This document shows positions 1 to 9,323 of a DNA stretch of 64,000 nt, piece after piece. The stretch's first letter is position 1; each line of letters begins with the position of its first letter. The position numbers and the translations under genes are program-made. The notes under the pieces are model-generated. The model had not been told where the DNA came from and searched no databases. It saw only the letters and a list, made by a program, of their open reading frames with translations. Source of the DNA: Singulisphaera sp. GP187 (GTDB taxonomy: Bacteria > Planctomycetota > Planctomycetia > Isosphaerales > Isosphaeraceae); NCBI RefSeq assembly GCF_900129635.1, contig NZ_FSRB01000001.1, positions 5,111,501 to 5,175,500 on the forward strand. Direction: 5' to 3'.

Positions 1-421
1 TCGGCCGGATGTGGGCGGTGGGCACCCCCGACCAGTCGAAGACCCGCTCGGAGAGCCAGTGGTCGGTCGCTGCGTGGCTCTTGGCGTCCCCCCGGGCGGA
101 CTTCTGCGACATGTTGACGATGCCTTCGACGCCCGCTTCCTTTGCGGCTTGGGCGAAATAGGCGGTCGCCTGCAGAATGCTCGGGCGGATGGGATAAACG
201 AAGTAGGCCCGCTGGACGCCGTCCAGGGCCGATCGCACTTGGCCGAAGTCGAGCAAGTCTCCAAAGACAACCTCGACCCCGCGTTCCTGCAGCGACTTCG
301 AGCGGTCATCCTGACCGTGGGCTAGGGCCCGAACCTGACGGCCCCGGGCGAGCAACTCATCGATCGTCGCTCTCCCGGTGTCCCCCGTCGCCCCGGTCAC
401 CAGCAATTTGCCGGTAATCAT
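1..421 (-). CDS. NmrA-like NAD(P)-binding oxidoreductase (C-terminus beyond window)
   Basis: The frame opens at an ATG at 421 on the minus strand and runs off the left edge, so about 140 N-terminal residues are visible. The first residues, MITGKLLVTGATGDTGRATI, form a Rossmann start with the GxTGxxG dinucleotide-binding loop. They are followed by RQVRALAH and a GDLLD segment typical of atypical short-chain dehydrogenases of the NmrA/YwnB type, which bind NAD(P) as sensors or reductases. The substrate cannot be told from sequence. A perfect 9-bp inverted repeat and a decayed TetR gene lie immediately upstream in divergent orientation, suggesting this gene was once controlled by a linked repressor. 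The missing C-terminus prevents finer assignment. Confidence 0.8.
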   Translation of the reverse strand, partial: MITGKLLVTGATGDTGRATIDELLARGRQVRALAHGQDDRSKSLQERGVEVVFGDLLDFGQVRSALDGVQRAYFVYPIRPSILQATAYFAQAAKEAGVEGIVNMSQKSARGDAKSHAATDHWLSERVFDWSGVPTAHIRP

Positions 422-458
422 TGGAAATCTCCGCTGAGGCCTTTCAAGATTTCGATCA

Positions 459-491
459 ACATCTAAACTGTACGGGACCAATTTTAGATGT
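459..491. promoter_or_regulatory. Palindromic operator candidate between NmrA-like gene and TetR relic
   Basis: The 9-bp arms ACATCTAAA (459-467) and TTTAGATGT (483-491) are perfect inverted repeats separated by 15 bp. The site lies 38 bp upstream of the NmrA-like start and just before the remains of a divergent TetR-family gene. That is the usual place and form of a TetR-type operator; binding is inferred, not shown. Confidence 0.5.
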
Positions 492-514
492 CAATCATCA
501 TCCAAAATGATCAA

Positions 515-731
515 CGTGGCGAGGGGAAAGCCGCGGGCCTGACGCACGGCGGCTTCTCTAAGCGATCAGCACTTCGAGTCGAAGGACGCGAGGCGTCGTG
601 CCCTGATGGCGGCCTCGACGATGATCGGCGCGGTGACGATGTCGCGGATCGTGAACGATCCGAAGTTCTCGGCGGAGATACTGAGCGAGGTGGAAAACAG
701 CTTGGCGGAAAAGCGAGTCAGGCCGCCTTGA
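515..731 (+). pseudogene. Decayed TetR-family regulator
   Basis: Two frames together spell a collapsed TetR protein. Near 521-551 one frame reads KAAGLTHGGF, the recognition part of a TetR helix-turn-helix. A frame shift then leads into FESKDARRRALMAAS, followed by MIGAVTMSRIVNDPKFSAEI and a stop at 729-731, which matches the end of TetR ligand-binding domains of this subgroup. The N-terminal helices and most of the central ligand-binding domain are missing, so at least one deletion and one frameshift have occurred. It lies divergent to the NmrA-like gene, with a palindrome between them. It is not expected to yield a functional repressor. Confidence 0.6.
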
Positions 732-945
732 GCTTGCAGGCGACCCTAACGGTTAGGACGCCCTTGCAAAGCTCTTGCAATACAGACATCTTGATTTGCC
801 GTTGCGCTTCCCTGGGCTGGCTTGGGCCGCCCCGTCGGGGCCATAACGGGTGCGAGCGTGCGCAACGCGTCGGTCAACCGCGGTAAGCGATGGCAACGTC
901 CTCCTACGGCATCTTGACGAATTCCCCTTGATCTCCCTCCTGGAC

Positions 946-2181
946 TCAACCCGGCTCGACCACCGGATCGGCCGGGCGACCGTAATGCGCGGAGCGGAAT
1001 GGTGCGGGGTCGCCGATTGGCTCGGGCCGCTGAAGGAATCGCTGCTCGACAAACAGGAAGAAGACGCGGCTGAGCGCGATCGACAGGAGGCCCGTGATCG
1101 GCAGCACGACGAGCACATGCGTCCAGAGACCGCGGAACTCATGCATCCAGAACCAACGCCCCAAGAGTTCCGTGATCGGGTAATGCACGAGATAGAGGCT
1201 GTAACTGAACTCACCCACCCAGGCAAGCAGCCGGAGGGGACGCCAAAGCGCGAGGGCCCGATCATGCGGATGGGCCACGAGCAGGACCAGCGAAAAGACC
1301 GCAGCCACCGAGTAAGAAAAGAGATAGTGATAGAGCGAGGTTTTGACGCACTGAGCCAGCACGAGCGACCCACTGACGAAGAGCGCCACCAGAATCGAAC
1401 GGCGGCGCTGCTCCGGCCAATGGTGGATCGCCCGGTAGACGAAGATCCCCATCGCGAAGGTCAGCCAGGCACCATCGACGAACAGTCCGACGGGGCGTGG
1501 TGACGAAAACCCCAAAACCTTCCCCAGGAATTTGGAGAGGAGCACCCCCGAGGTGATCAGGGTCACGGCCCCGACCCCACGATAGAAGAAGGCCGGCCAC
1601 AACAAGAGCAGAGCGCACACCGCGTAGAACTGCTCTTCGTAACAGAGCGTCCAAGCCGTCGGCAAAATGAAGCGGGTGGGGGCCGTCCGGATCAGGTAAA
1701 GCCAGGTCTCGGTCAACGTCAGGTTGCCACCCACCTGGCCGAGTGTCAACTGGTGGAGGTCAGGCAGATGATGAATTGCGCCAAAACTCTGGGCCTCCGA
1801 CGATCGGGGCTGATCGTCCCCCAATAACACACGCAGGTCCGTTGAGCCCACGATCAAGAGCAGTACGACCGTGAGGCCCAGTACCAGCCAGTACGACGGA
1901 TAAATCCGCCGAAACCGCCGCTTGAAGAAATCCATCAGAGGGTCGGCGCGGCGCATCGCAGACTCGGACGCGGCAGTGATGCAGTATCCACTGATCACGA
2001 AAAAAACCGGCACGCCAACATATAAATGATTCAAGACCGTGCGAACGACCTGCGCAAGCGGACCGTCACCGGACGAAGTCGAATCGTGGGTCCCATAAAG
2101 TGTGGCGTGGAACGCCAGAACCCCGAGGCAGGCGAGACCTCGAAACGAGTCAATCAGCGCATACTTGCTGTTGGATTTCAT
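946..2181 (-). CDS. Acyltransferase 3 family membrane protein
   Basis: The 411-residue protein starts MKSNSKYALIDSFRGLACLG and continues VLAFHATLYG. The FRGxAxxxVxxFH pattern in the first membrane helix, with its conserved His, marks the acyltransferase-3 (OafA/YrhL, NodX-like) family. These proteins move acyl groups, often O-acetyl, onto surface sugars or lipids across the membrane. About ten hydrophobic segments follow, along with an RRFRRIYPSYW motif on the cytoplasmic side, also typical of the family. Length is normal for a stand-alone enzyme without a periplasmic SGNH domain. No glycan-biosynthesis gene is adjacent, so the acceptor is unknown. An AAGGATGG stretch lies upstream of the ATG, which is the only sensible start. 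Confidence 0.87.
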   Translation of the reverse strand: MKSNSKYALIDSFRGLACLGVLAFHATLYGTHDSTSSGDGPLAQVVRTVLNHLYVGVPVFFVISGYCITAASESAMRRADPLMDFFKRRFRRIYPSYWLVLGLTVVLLLIVGSTDLRVLLGDDQPRSSEAQSFGAIHHLPDLHQLTLGQVGGNLTLTETWLYLIRTAPTRFILPTAWTLCYEEQFYAVCALLLLWPAFFYRGVGAVTLITSGVLLSKFLGKVLGFSSPRPVGLFVDGAWLTFAMGIFVYRAIHHWPEQRRRSILVALFVSGSLVLAQCVKTSLYHYLFSYSVAAVFSLVLLVAHPHDRALALWRPLRLLAWVGEFSYSLYLVHYPITELLGRWFWMHEFRGLWTHVLVVLPITGLLSIALSRVFFLFVEQRFLQRPEPIGDPAPFRSAHYGRPADPVVEPG

Positions 2182-2401
2182 GGTGCACCATCCTTGTTGC
2201 CGGCACTTGCATCCTGCGCCCGATGGGCTCCTCGGGGTTTACAAATCCTTAACGTTACAATCGACGGGTGTCGGACGGCAAGAGCGATTGACCAAGAAAG
2301 CGGCGGTGCGTCATTGACTCTTTGGATTCCGGGAACGAAGCCTTCCCCGCTCTGAGCCCGCAACCGCCCTTCGTTCCTGAGTTCAGGCCGGTTCAGCGCG
2401 G

Positions 2402-2872
2402 TCAGTCGGTGATCTCGATATCGATGACATTGTCGCCGGCCACGACTTTGCGGGTCAGCGGGGTGGTGGTCGGATCAGAGTATTTCTTGGGGATCAGCGA
2501 CTTGAGCCGGACGGATTTCGCCACCGGGGCAGGCCCGGAATCGGCGGCCTTCGCGGGCTCCGCAGCCGCGCCGCCATCAATGGCAACGACGACAACCTTG
2601 TGCTCTCCCAGAATCGCACCGGCGTCCGCCTCGGATTTCAGCTCGTAGGTCCCGTCGGGATTGATCGAGCCGGAGGCGGGCTGCATGAGCCCGTCCGCGG
2701 GCGGCACGACCGGGACGAACAAGACCGATCCCAGCGGCACCGGTTTCCCCTGATACGTGACCTTGCCGTGGACCTTGGCGTGCTCATAATGCAGCCGCGA
2801 ATCGCAGCCGGCCAGGGTAAGGCCAACCATCGCCAAGGCCATGATCGCTCGTCGAGCGGCATCCATCTCCAT
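2402..2872 (-). CDS. Lipoprotein with carboxypeptidase-regulatory-like fold
   Basis: The chosen ATG at 2872 follows GAGGAG with a 3-base gap; a longer frame from 2917 exists but lacks such a site and would put the signal peptide 15 residues in. The protein (156 aa) begins MEMDAARRAIMALAMVGLTL and reaches the lipobox LAGC, so it is predicted to be a lipid-anchored exported protein. The next part, VHGKVTYQGKPVPLGSVLF, then PDGTYEL, is the beta-sandwich pattern of planctomycetal carboxypeptidase-regulatory-like (transthyretin-type) lipoproteins. It ends in a Pro/Ala-rich stretch and the closing strand DNVIDIEITD. It sits directly downstream of a DUF1559 gene on the same strand, an arrangement repeated elsewhere in the window. 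Molecular role unknown. Confidence 0.8.
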   Translation of the reverse strand: MEMDAARRAIMALAMVGLTLAGCDSRLHYEHAKVHGKVTYQGKPVPLGSVLFVPVVPPADGLMQPASGSINPDGTYELKSEADAGAILGEHKVVVVAIDGGAAAEPAKAADSGPAPVAKSVRLKSLIPKKYSDPTTTPLTRKVVAGDNVIDIEITD

Positions 2873-3078
2873 CAACTCCTCGACTCTTAAATCGGTTTTT
2901 GTTCGTATGGCAGACAAGCAGGGGGATCAGACCTGGTTCGTTGGGACAACAAGTTGTCCGAGTGGCGGAGCCACAAGACGTGAGGGGACCGGGGCGGCCG
3001 ATGGGAGCCCCCGACCCCTCGGAGGATTCGATGGCGTTGCCAATCGAACCGAGTCCATTGGGATGGCATCGCCGCCGA

Positions 3079-4095
3079 TCAATACTGGTCGGCCGAGATG
3101 ATTTCATTGTTGGCGATGGTCCCCACACCCATCCAGACCATGTAATTGATGGTGCTTTTCACGAACTTGACGGAGCCGTCGCAGAACAGGGCGTTGACCC
3201 CTCCCGAGTGCCGGCTGCTGGCCGTCAGCAATGCGCCGTTCATGTCCTGGTTATTGGTGACGCAGCTCCATGAGTTTGGCGGCATAATGTTGGTATAGAT
3301 GCCGCCGCACCGGCCGAGGCCGAGGTGCCAGAAACTCCCCATCGTGCTGTCCGTACCCGCGGGCGTGCCCGAAAGGGCCATATTGGCGAGGTTTGCGGTC
3401 GTGGGGTAGAGCGTGAGACAGGAGAGGTAATCGACGATCGGGCTCGCGTTCGGATACCAATTGTTCGTGTTGGAGACGCTGGACGTCGGCTTGAGGATGT
3501 CCAACCCCGAATCGACTCCCTTGACGCGTTCGCTGAAGCAGACCGTATTGCTCGTGCCGTCGAGGATGTCCCGGAGGGCGATCTTGCCGCCCTTCCCGCC
3601 CTGCTGCCCGAGGTCGATCCCAACCCCGCGGAAATTATCCCCATACTTCATCGTATAAGCTTCCGACCCCGCGCACATCGGGTAGTTGGTATGACCCGCC
3701 GCGTTGGTCAACCGATCCATGTCGGAGGGGCAAAGCAGAAAGCTGAGCTTCGTGTTGAACACCGTCGTGTTCTGCAAGGCGGCCGGGCTCGCGAAGCCCG
3801 TTGTGAAATTGATCGCGTTGAACAGGGGCGACTGTTCCAGGGCCGGCAACATCATCGACGGGGCCGACCAATCATTCCAGTTGTACCCGACGTGCGCGGG
3901 GGGGAGGCACAGGTTGCTGCTCTCATAATTGGCCGTGGCCAACCCGAGCTGCTTCAAATTGTTGACGCACTGGGAGCGGCGAGCGGCCTCGCGGGCCGCC
4001 TGTACAGCCGGCAAAAGCAAGGCGATGAGCACGGCGATGATCGCAATCACCACCAGCAGTTCGATCAAGGTAAACGCGCGACGAAAATTAATCAT
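3079..4095 (-). CDS. DUF1559 type IV pilin-like protein
   Basis: The ATG at 4095 is preceded by GAGGA and gives MINFRRAFTLIELLVVIAII, a class III (type IV pilin/pseudopilin) leader. Prepilin peptidase would cut before the Phe and the hydrophobic helix would anchor the protein. After the helix come LLLPAVQAAREAARRSQCVN and NNLKQLG, the standard start of DUF1559 proteins. The C-terminal signature SSRHSGGVNALFCDGSVKF is present, so the 338-residue protein looks complete. DUF1559 proteins are greatly expanded in planctomycetes and are thought to be secreted or cell-surface pseudopilin-like proteins; no biochemical role is established. The lipoprotein at 2402-2872 follows 206 bp downstream on the same strand and may be co-transcribed. 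Confidence 0.93.
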   Translation of the reverse strand: MINFRRAFTLIELLVVIAIIAVLIALLLPAVQAAREAARRSQCVNNLKQLGLATANYESSNLCLPPAHVGYNWNDWSAPSMMLPALEQSPLFNAINFTTGFASPAALQNTTVFNTKLSFLLCPSDMDRLTNAAGHTNYPMCAGSEAYTMKYGDNFRGVGIDLGQQGGKGGKIALRDILDGTSNTVCFSERVKGVDSGLDILKPTSSVSNTNNWYPNASPIVDYLSCLTLYPTTANLANMALSGTPAGTDSTMGSFWHLGLGRCGGIYTNIMPPNSWSCVTNNQDMNGALLTASSRHSGGVNALFCDGSVKFVKSTINYMVWMGVGTIANNEIISADQY

Positions 4096-4140
4096 GATGC
4101 CATTCCTCGTCTCAATAATCATAATCAATCGAATCAAACA

Positions 4141-4610
4141 TTACGCAGTTGCCCAATCCGGCACGGCGAGGAAGGGCCGAACCAGATCGCTCTGGATCCC
4201 CTCGCGTACCAGCCGCAACTTGACCACGTAGCCGCCAACCTCGGCGTCGAAGTGAATCCACCTCAGGCGCAAGTACGCCCGCAACGCCATCCTGAATGGA
4301 TCACGCCGTACACCCTGAGCGGGCTTGGCATCGATCCACACCGCAGTTTTGCTTCAATTCCCAATGGTAATTCTCGATCGCGAAACTCAACTCGACATCG
4401 TGCGGCCGCAAACCAAGCCGTCGCCCCCGAAACGGATGGCTCATGCCGGACGGGAAGATCGCCACCTCGTCCAGCGCCCGAGCCCGCTTGCGACGGCCAT
4501 CCGACGTCCCCAGGTGGTTGCCCAAATCCGGGTCGGTCAGACGTACAGCGCAGGGTATCCCACCCGACTGATAAGGGTAGTGAACACCTCGGTAACCGGC
4601 ACAACTCAAA
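4141..4610 (-). pseudogene. Remnant of an IS4/IS701-like DDE transposase
   Basis: On the minus strand one frame (about 4610 to 4301) contains AIENYHWELKQNCGVDRCQA, closely resembling the IExYHRxLKQxxGVExxQxR region around the catalytic Glu of DDE transposases. A second frame (about 4341 to 4141) continues with RRDPFRMALRAYLRLRW and EGIQSDLVRPFLA, the usual C-terminus of the same family. The shift between frames, and the absence of the N-terminus and catalytic Asp segments, mark it as a dead fragment. No terminal inverted repeats were found. It directly abuts the upstream side of the DUF1559 gene and may have been inserted into that gene's promoter region. Confidence 0.6.
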
Positions 4611-4619
4611 GCTAGATGC

Positions 4620-5304
4620 GTGACTGCTATCCTAAATCAAATGACATGGGCAATTCAAAAGAAAGAAGGGGGAGATCACCGATCCTATTCGCCATTACGC
4701 GATTCTGTCAAGAGACCGGCCCCTACTGTTTGACATGATCTTGAAAAAAGGATACTCGGATCTCTCGACAGCGCCTTCCCGAACGAGAAGGCGGGGCATC
4801 GCTTACCACCGCATGCTCACTCACTTCCGCATGACACTCCATGCGTGCGTCAATGAATGCGCCAACTTCTGTCCACTCCCGTGCGCCGCGACCTCCGTTG
4901 GCCAAGCACCCTGGGGGTGAAGGCGAGAGCGCGGCCATGAACACGGTGATCACCGGAGCGAAATGCGCATCGCTCCGCCACGTCCAGCCCTTGGGTATGT
5001 GCAGAGATCGGGATGCGCGAGGCAACCGAGACACTGGGCCTGTGGAAGCTCCCTCCTCTCGCTCGGGACGGTTTGCGTGGCGAGTTCACAACTCGCCCAT
5101 CTTGCCCAAGTCACGGCAAGAATGACGAATTCCCCATTCTTGGTTCTTCTGTTAAAATCAGGGCTTGATGGCCTGATCAGATGATGCGTCTCGTCGAAAA
5201 AAAAACGGTCCGAAAACCGAACCCACCGAGGGCGGATCGTCTCCTCCTTTTTCGAAAAGGTCGGAGGGGCCGATCCCGATCGAATCACCGTTGAGGGTCG
5301 CAGG
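4620..5304. other. Intergenic region without recognisable gene
   Basis: About 685 bp between the transposase relic and the MATE gene. Open frames exist on both strands, but their translations are Arg/Pro/Ser-rich and lack any recognisable motif. No RNA gene or clear promoter was identified. It may be decayed mobile-element sequence. Confidence 0.4.
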
Positions 5305-6771
5305 ATGGGCAGTCGAGTGATCACGGACGAGGCAATCGACCAGCCGACCGCTTCCGGTGAGTCCGGCGGGGAAGCCGAACGGTCCGCCGCGGGGGGGAGC
5401 CGGGAATTGCTCTCGCTGGCGTTGCCGTTGGTCGTCAGCCAGAGTTTCATGACGGTGCAGGTCTTCGTCGACGCAATCTTGCTCGCCTGGCACGACCCTC
5501 GGGAGATGGCCGCCTCGTTTCCGGCGGTCATGTGGTTCTGGCTGCCGTTCGGGCTGCTCCAGGTGGCCGCCGGCTATGTTTCGACCTTCGTCGCCCAGTA
5601 CACGGGTGCCGGGCGACCGAAGCGGGTGGGGCCGGCGGTCTGGCAAGGGGTCCATTTCGCGATCCTGGCCGGGCTCCTGTTTCTGATCATGGTCCCGGCC
5701 GCGCCCCACCTGATCGCGATCGGCGGGCACACCCCGGCGTTGCAGACTCTGGAGGCCATCTACCTACGTTGCCTCTGTTTCGCCGCCTTGCCGATGCTCA
5801 TCATGGCCGCGATCAACGGCTTCTTCTCGGGCCGTGGCCAGACCTGGACCGTGCTCGGGATTGAGGCGGCGGGAACCGCGGTCAACATCGCCTTGGCCTT
5901 GCTCTTGATCTTTGGCCGGGCCGGGGCCCCCGAGCTCGGGATCGCAGGTGCAGGGTGGGCGACCGTAGCCGGGTCGTGGGTTTCCGCCCTGACGGCTCTC
6001 GGCCTCCTGCTCCGCCGCAAGTATGCCGAGGAGTTCGACACCCGACGCGGCTGGCGGCCCGAGCGCGCGCTCTTCGGCCGGTTGTTGAAGTACGGCCTCC
6101 CGGCCGGGGCTCAGGTCTTCTCAGACGTCCTGGTCTTCCACGTCTTCGTCCAACTCGTGGGCCGACTCGGGGAGGCCCAGGCCGGGGCCACCGCCCTGAC
6201 CGTCCGGCTGAACATGGTCGCCTTCCTGCCGATGCAAGGGATCGCCCAGGCGGTCTCGATCCTCGTCGGCCAGCGGCTGGGCGCCGATCGTCCGGAATTG
6301 GCGGAGCGATCCACCTATACCGGAATGAAATGGGCCTTCGGCTATATGTGTCTGGTGGCTTCGGCGTACGTGCTGATCCCGGGCACCCTGGTCTCGGTCT
6401 TCGAGGGGGACCGCGACCCCGAGAGCTTTGCGGTGATCGCGGCCATCGTCCCCCCTCTGCTGGCATGCGCGGCGGTTTACTCGTTGGCGGACGCCGTGAA
6501 CCTGACCATCTCCTTCGCACTCCGAGGCGCGGGTGACACCCGCTTCGTCTCGCTCTTGACCTTCCTCCTGGCCTGGCCGCTGATGGTGATCCCGACTTTC
6601 CTGCTCGTCCAAGCCGAGGGCAACCTCAACTGGGCCTGGATGTTCGCGACGGTCTATATCCTGGCCATGGCGCTCTGTTTCACGCTCCGGTTCCGCTCGG
6701 GCAAGTGGAAAAGCATGCGTGTCATTGAGGCCGCGCCAACACTTGACGACACGGCGATCGTGACCTCATAA
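5305..6771 (+). CDS. MATE family efflux transporter
   Basis: The 488-residue protein has a polar N-terminal tail of about 35 residues, then LLSLALPLVVSQSFMTVQVF and about twelve hydrophobic segments in two related halves, the layout of multidrug and toxic compound extrusion (MATE) transporters of the NorM/DinF type. Diagnostic pieces are ALPLVVSQ in TM1, FFSGRGQTWTV, the repeat-half start GLPAGAQVFSDVL, and NLTISFALRGAGDTRFV near the end. Such transporters export organic cations or other compounds using a Na+ or H+ gradient; the substrate here is unknown. The ATG follows GAGGGTCGCAGG, which contains a suitable ribosome-binding site. It stands alone between a long intergenic region and a convergent gene. 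Confidence 0.9.
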   Translation: MGSRVITDEAIDQPTASGESGGEAERSAAGGSRELLSLALPLVVSQSFMTVQVFVDAILLAWHDPREMAASFPAVMWFWLPFGLLQVAAGYVSTFVAQYTGAGRPKRVGPAVWQGVHFAILAGLLFLIMVPAAPHLIAIGGHTPALQTLEAIYLRCLCFAALPMLIMAAINGFFSGRGQTWTVLGIEAAGTAVNIALALLLIFGRAGAPELGIAGAGWATVAGSWVSALTALGLLLRRKYAEEFDTRRGWRPERALFGRLLKYGLPAGAQVFSDVLVFHVFVQLVGRLGEAQAGATALTVRLNMVAFLPMQGIAQAVSILVGQRLGADRPELAERSTYTGMKWAFGYMCLVASAYVLIPGTLVSVFEGDRDPESFAVIAAIVPPLLACAAVYSLADAVNLTISFALRGAGDTRFVSLLTFLLAWPLMVIPTFLLVQAEGNLNWAWMFATVYILAMALCFTLRFRSGKWKSMRVIEAAPTLDDTAIVTS

Positions 6772-7017
6772 GGCCCAGGCTGCCTCAACGGCCAGAAAGG
6801 TATTGCAGTTGAAGCCCTCCCGGTCCGCCGGTTCTTTGCAGCCCCTTCGGATCGGGGCTTCAAATGATGAAGTCTGGTAATGACAGAGCTTACAACGGGT
6901 TTGCACGGCCTTTCTGGCCTTCCATGCTTTGGCTCAGCAGCATCTGTCATGAGGTTGAACCACGAACACTCGCCGGGCCTGACCTGAGCGGTGCTCCCTG
7001 GGTTTGAAGGCCACCCG

Positions 7018-7956
7018 TCACCGGTTCTCCTTCAGGGTCTCCACAACCTGGACCAGCCGCTTCGCTTCTTTCTCGGTGGGTGCGAAGACTTGAAGGCTGT
7101 AGGTGCACTTTCCGAATACGGTCGCGGCTCCGAGATAGGTCGTCTGGCCGTCGGGGCCCGTCATTGAGGCTGAGTAGAGGGTTCGCGCGGGGATCGGGGG
7201 CTCGAGCGAAGGCTGCGGACCACGAATCTCGGTGAACCCGAACTTACGCAGGCTCAGCAGCAGTCCGTTGAAATGGCCTTTGAGAGTGGCGACCTTGGCG
7301 GCCTCGGTGTCGGCGGAGTGCCGCACCATGGTCAGCACGATGGCGGCCGTTGATCCCTCCTTCGAGCAGGCGTAGGTCCGGGTCTCAACTCCATCCGTCA
7401 CGCCGGAGCGGACGCTCGTCCACACAAATTCCTCCCCCGGCGCGGCGATCGAGACGACACCAGGGACCTCCAGGGGCGTTCCTTTACCGGGCTCCGGGCC
7501 GTCCCCAAAATGGAGGCGACGAAACACCTGCAAGTTGCGGCCACTCCCCGGTTTCGAGGTGAACTCGGTGGGGCGTTTGTCGTCGATCGCCCCGTTGCAG
7601 ATTGTCAGCGTATCTTCATCGAACTGATAGATCCCGCGGCTGACAGATCCCTTCGCGGCCCCGTCTTCATCGGCTTTAACGTCGATCTGCTTGGGTGACT
7701 CGCCAGGGTTGAGCACGACCGTCAGACCCGCGAAGGGTGACGAAACACCGGCTCGGACCGATTTCTGATTCCCGCGGAACCTGACGTGCGTTTCTTGGAC
7801 CACCTCACTGGGAAGCGCGACCCCGTTGACCACCCCGGAAAGCTGCTGCCAGGTTCCCTGAAACCTTGCCAACTCGGTCTCGACCCGATTCGGCTTCGGG
7901 GCATCGGCGCCAAGCTGTAGGACGACCGAAATCAGAAGCAAACCAACGCCCCTCAT
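7018..7956 (-). CDS. TIGR03067 domain exported protein
   Basis: Start chosen at the ATG at 7956 behind AAGGGGCGTGCA, giving MRGVGLLLISVVLQLGADAP, a signal peptide; a frame starting 60 bases earlier would bury it. The next section, ELARFQGTWQQLSGVVNGV, together with ISRGIYQFDEDTLTICNG-like strands, is the TIGR03067 pattern: a roughly 120-residue beta domain abundant in planctomycetes and of unknown function. A second half (about residues 160-312) contains an unassigned alpha/beta segment with ETRTYACSKEGSTAAIVLTM and ends in an alanine/lysine-rich helix. The total, 312 aa, is longer than single-domain TIGR03067 proteins. Convergent with the MATE gene; no operon partner. Confidence 0.78.
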   Translation of the reverse strand: MRGVGLLLISVVLQLGADAPKPNRVETELARFQGTWQQLSGVVNGVALPSEVVQETHVRFRGNQKSVRAGVSSPFAGLTVVLNPGESPKQIDVKADEDGAAKGSVSRGIYQFDEDTLTICNGAIDDKRPTEFTSKPGSGRNLQVFRRLHFGDGPEPGKGTPLEVPGVVSIAAPGEEFVWTSVRSGVTDGVETRTYACSKEGSTAAIVLTMVRHSADTEAAKVATLKGHFNGLLLSLRKFGFTEIRGPQPSLEPPIPARTLYSASMTGPDGQTTYLGAATVFGKCTYSLQVFAPTEKEAKRLVQVVETLKENR

Positions 7957-8048
7957 TGCACGCCCCTTGTTTTGCTTTGCTGTCACCCGTCTCCATAAGC
8001 CGAGAAATTCTATCAACGTTCGATCATAATCTCTACAGATCAGGGCGG

Positions 8049-9323
8049 CTATTTTGACTTTCGCGGTCTCCCGGTGGATCGGAGCGACTTCGGTAGGGCC
8101 GATGGCCGCGAGAGCGACTCGTGGTACTGCACGTAGTCCAGCCGATTACGCTCGGCGCAACGCACCGCGGCCGCCATGACCGTGTCCAGCGCAGGCCTTG
8201 AGGCCCAGGCAATCAGTGAGTCGCGTCCACGACCGTTCTCGAGCGAGCAGGCGCCGCGGAGGTGGGAGTGACCCGTGACGCGTCCCGCCACGTGGATCGC
8301 TTCGCGCAGTTTGTCCGGATCTCTCCGGAGCCGGTCGAGGCTCGCTCGGTTCTCGTCGGGGATCAACTGTCTCATGCGGTACCATTGGCCTTCGATCTCG
8401 ATCACGGCGAGCCCGAGCATCGGCTTCGCCTGAAGCACGTGCTGGGCGTAGACCACGCGATGCGCCTCGCTCTCACCGTAATCAGGCTGGGGCGCATCGG
8501 TGCAGGACCGCAACGAGGGCGAGCAGACCGCCTTGATATCTAGCAGCCAGTTCTCGTCGGCGGGCCCCGGCCCTTCCACGAGCACAACATAACGCGGAAG
8601 GCCGAGGCTGCCGATCCCGAGGATTCTGGCCGTGACGTCGAGCACGGAGTACGCTTCGGGCGTGGAGGTGTTCGTCCCGAACTTCTCAACGGCACGCTCG
8701 ATCGCCTTGAACCGCGACGCACGGATCGGGGGATGCTTCTCGTTGCGGATGATCCTCCGCCGGCCCTTCTTGGTGAATTCGGTGTTCCGGCCCAAGAGCG
8801 AAACGGGGTCAACCGGCCCCGTCACTCCCGTCCGGTTCCAGAGGACACCGGGGCCCAGGAGCGACAGACCTTCGGCAACCGAATGGTCCCGGGGCATCGA
8901 CGTGAGCGCCCTGCGATAGTCATCAAGGAACGCCAGGGCCATGCCCACCGCCTGCAGAGGCGTAAGATGCCAGATCTCCGCCGCGATGAGAATGCTCGCC
9001 GTGCAACGGACGAGGTCGAGGCTGACGGGGGCGACGAGGGCCTCGTCGAAGTCGTTGATATCGAAGAGAATCTCCCCGTCCTCAGCCTCGTACGCCCCGA
9101 AGTTCTCGAGGTGGAGATCACCGCAGATCAGGACCGGAGGCCCGACGTCGGGGGGCTGATACTCCAGCCAGGAGCAAGCGAAGAGGTGGTCGGTCCCCCG
9201 GAAGAACGCGAATGGGTTCTCGTCCATGCGCTGAAGCTTCAGGCGAACCCGCTTCGGCTTGCGATCGTGGTTGAACTCGAGGATCGCCTCAAGGATTGAT
9301 GAGGACTGATCGGTCTTATCCAC
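8049..9323 (-). CDS. DUF2252 family protein (kinase-like fold)
   Basis: The frame is open back to 9461, but GTG at 9323 is preferred because GAGGGA lies five bases before it and the first 46 codons show no domain. From there the protein is 424 aa. HDRKPKRVRLKLQRMDENPF and FAFFRGTDHLF open the DUF2252 domain. The stretch VLICGDLHLENFGAY followed by DINDFDEAL resembles the HGDxxxxN...DxD catalytic loop of aminoglycoside-phosphotransferase-type kinases, the superfamily to which DUF2252 appears related. Substrate and role are unknown; the protein is predicted cytoplasmic. The C-terminal part carries AWASRPALDTVMAAAVRCAE. No functionally linked neighbour. Confidence 0.82.
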   Translation of the reverse strand: MDKTDQSSSILEAILEFNHDRKPKRVRLKLQRMDENPFAFFRGTDHLFACSWLEYQPPDVGPPVLICGDLHLENFGAYEAEDGEILFDINDFDEALVAPVSLDLVRCTASILIAAEIWHLTPLQAVGMALAFLDDYRRALTSMPRDHSVAEGLSLLGPGVLWNRTGVTGPVDPVSLLGRNTEFTKKGRRRIIRNEKHPPIRASRFKAIERAVEKFGTNTSTPEAYSVLDVTARILGIGSLGLPRYVVLVEGPGPADENWLLDIKAVCSPSLRSCTDAPQPDYGESEAHRVVYAQHVLQAKPMLGLAVIEIEGQWYRMRQLIPDENRASLDRLRRDPDKLREAIHVAGRVTGHSHLRGACSLENGRGRDSLIAWASRPALDTVMAAAVRCAERNRLDYVQYHESLSRPSALPKSLRSTGRPRKSK

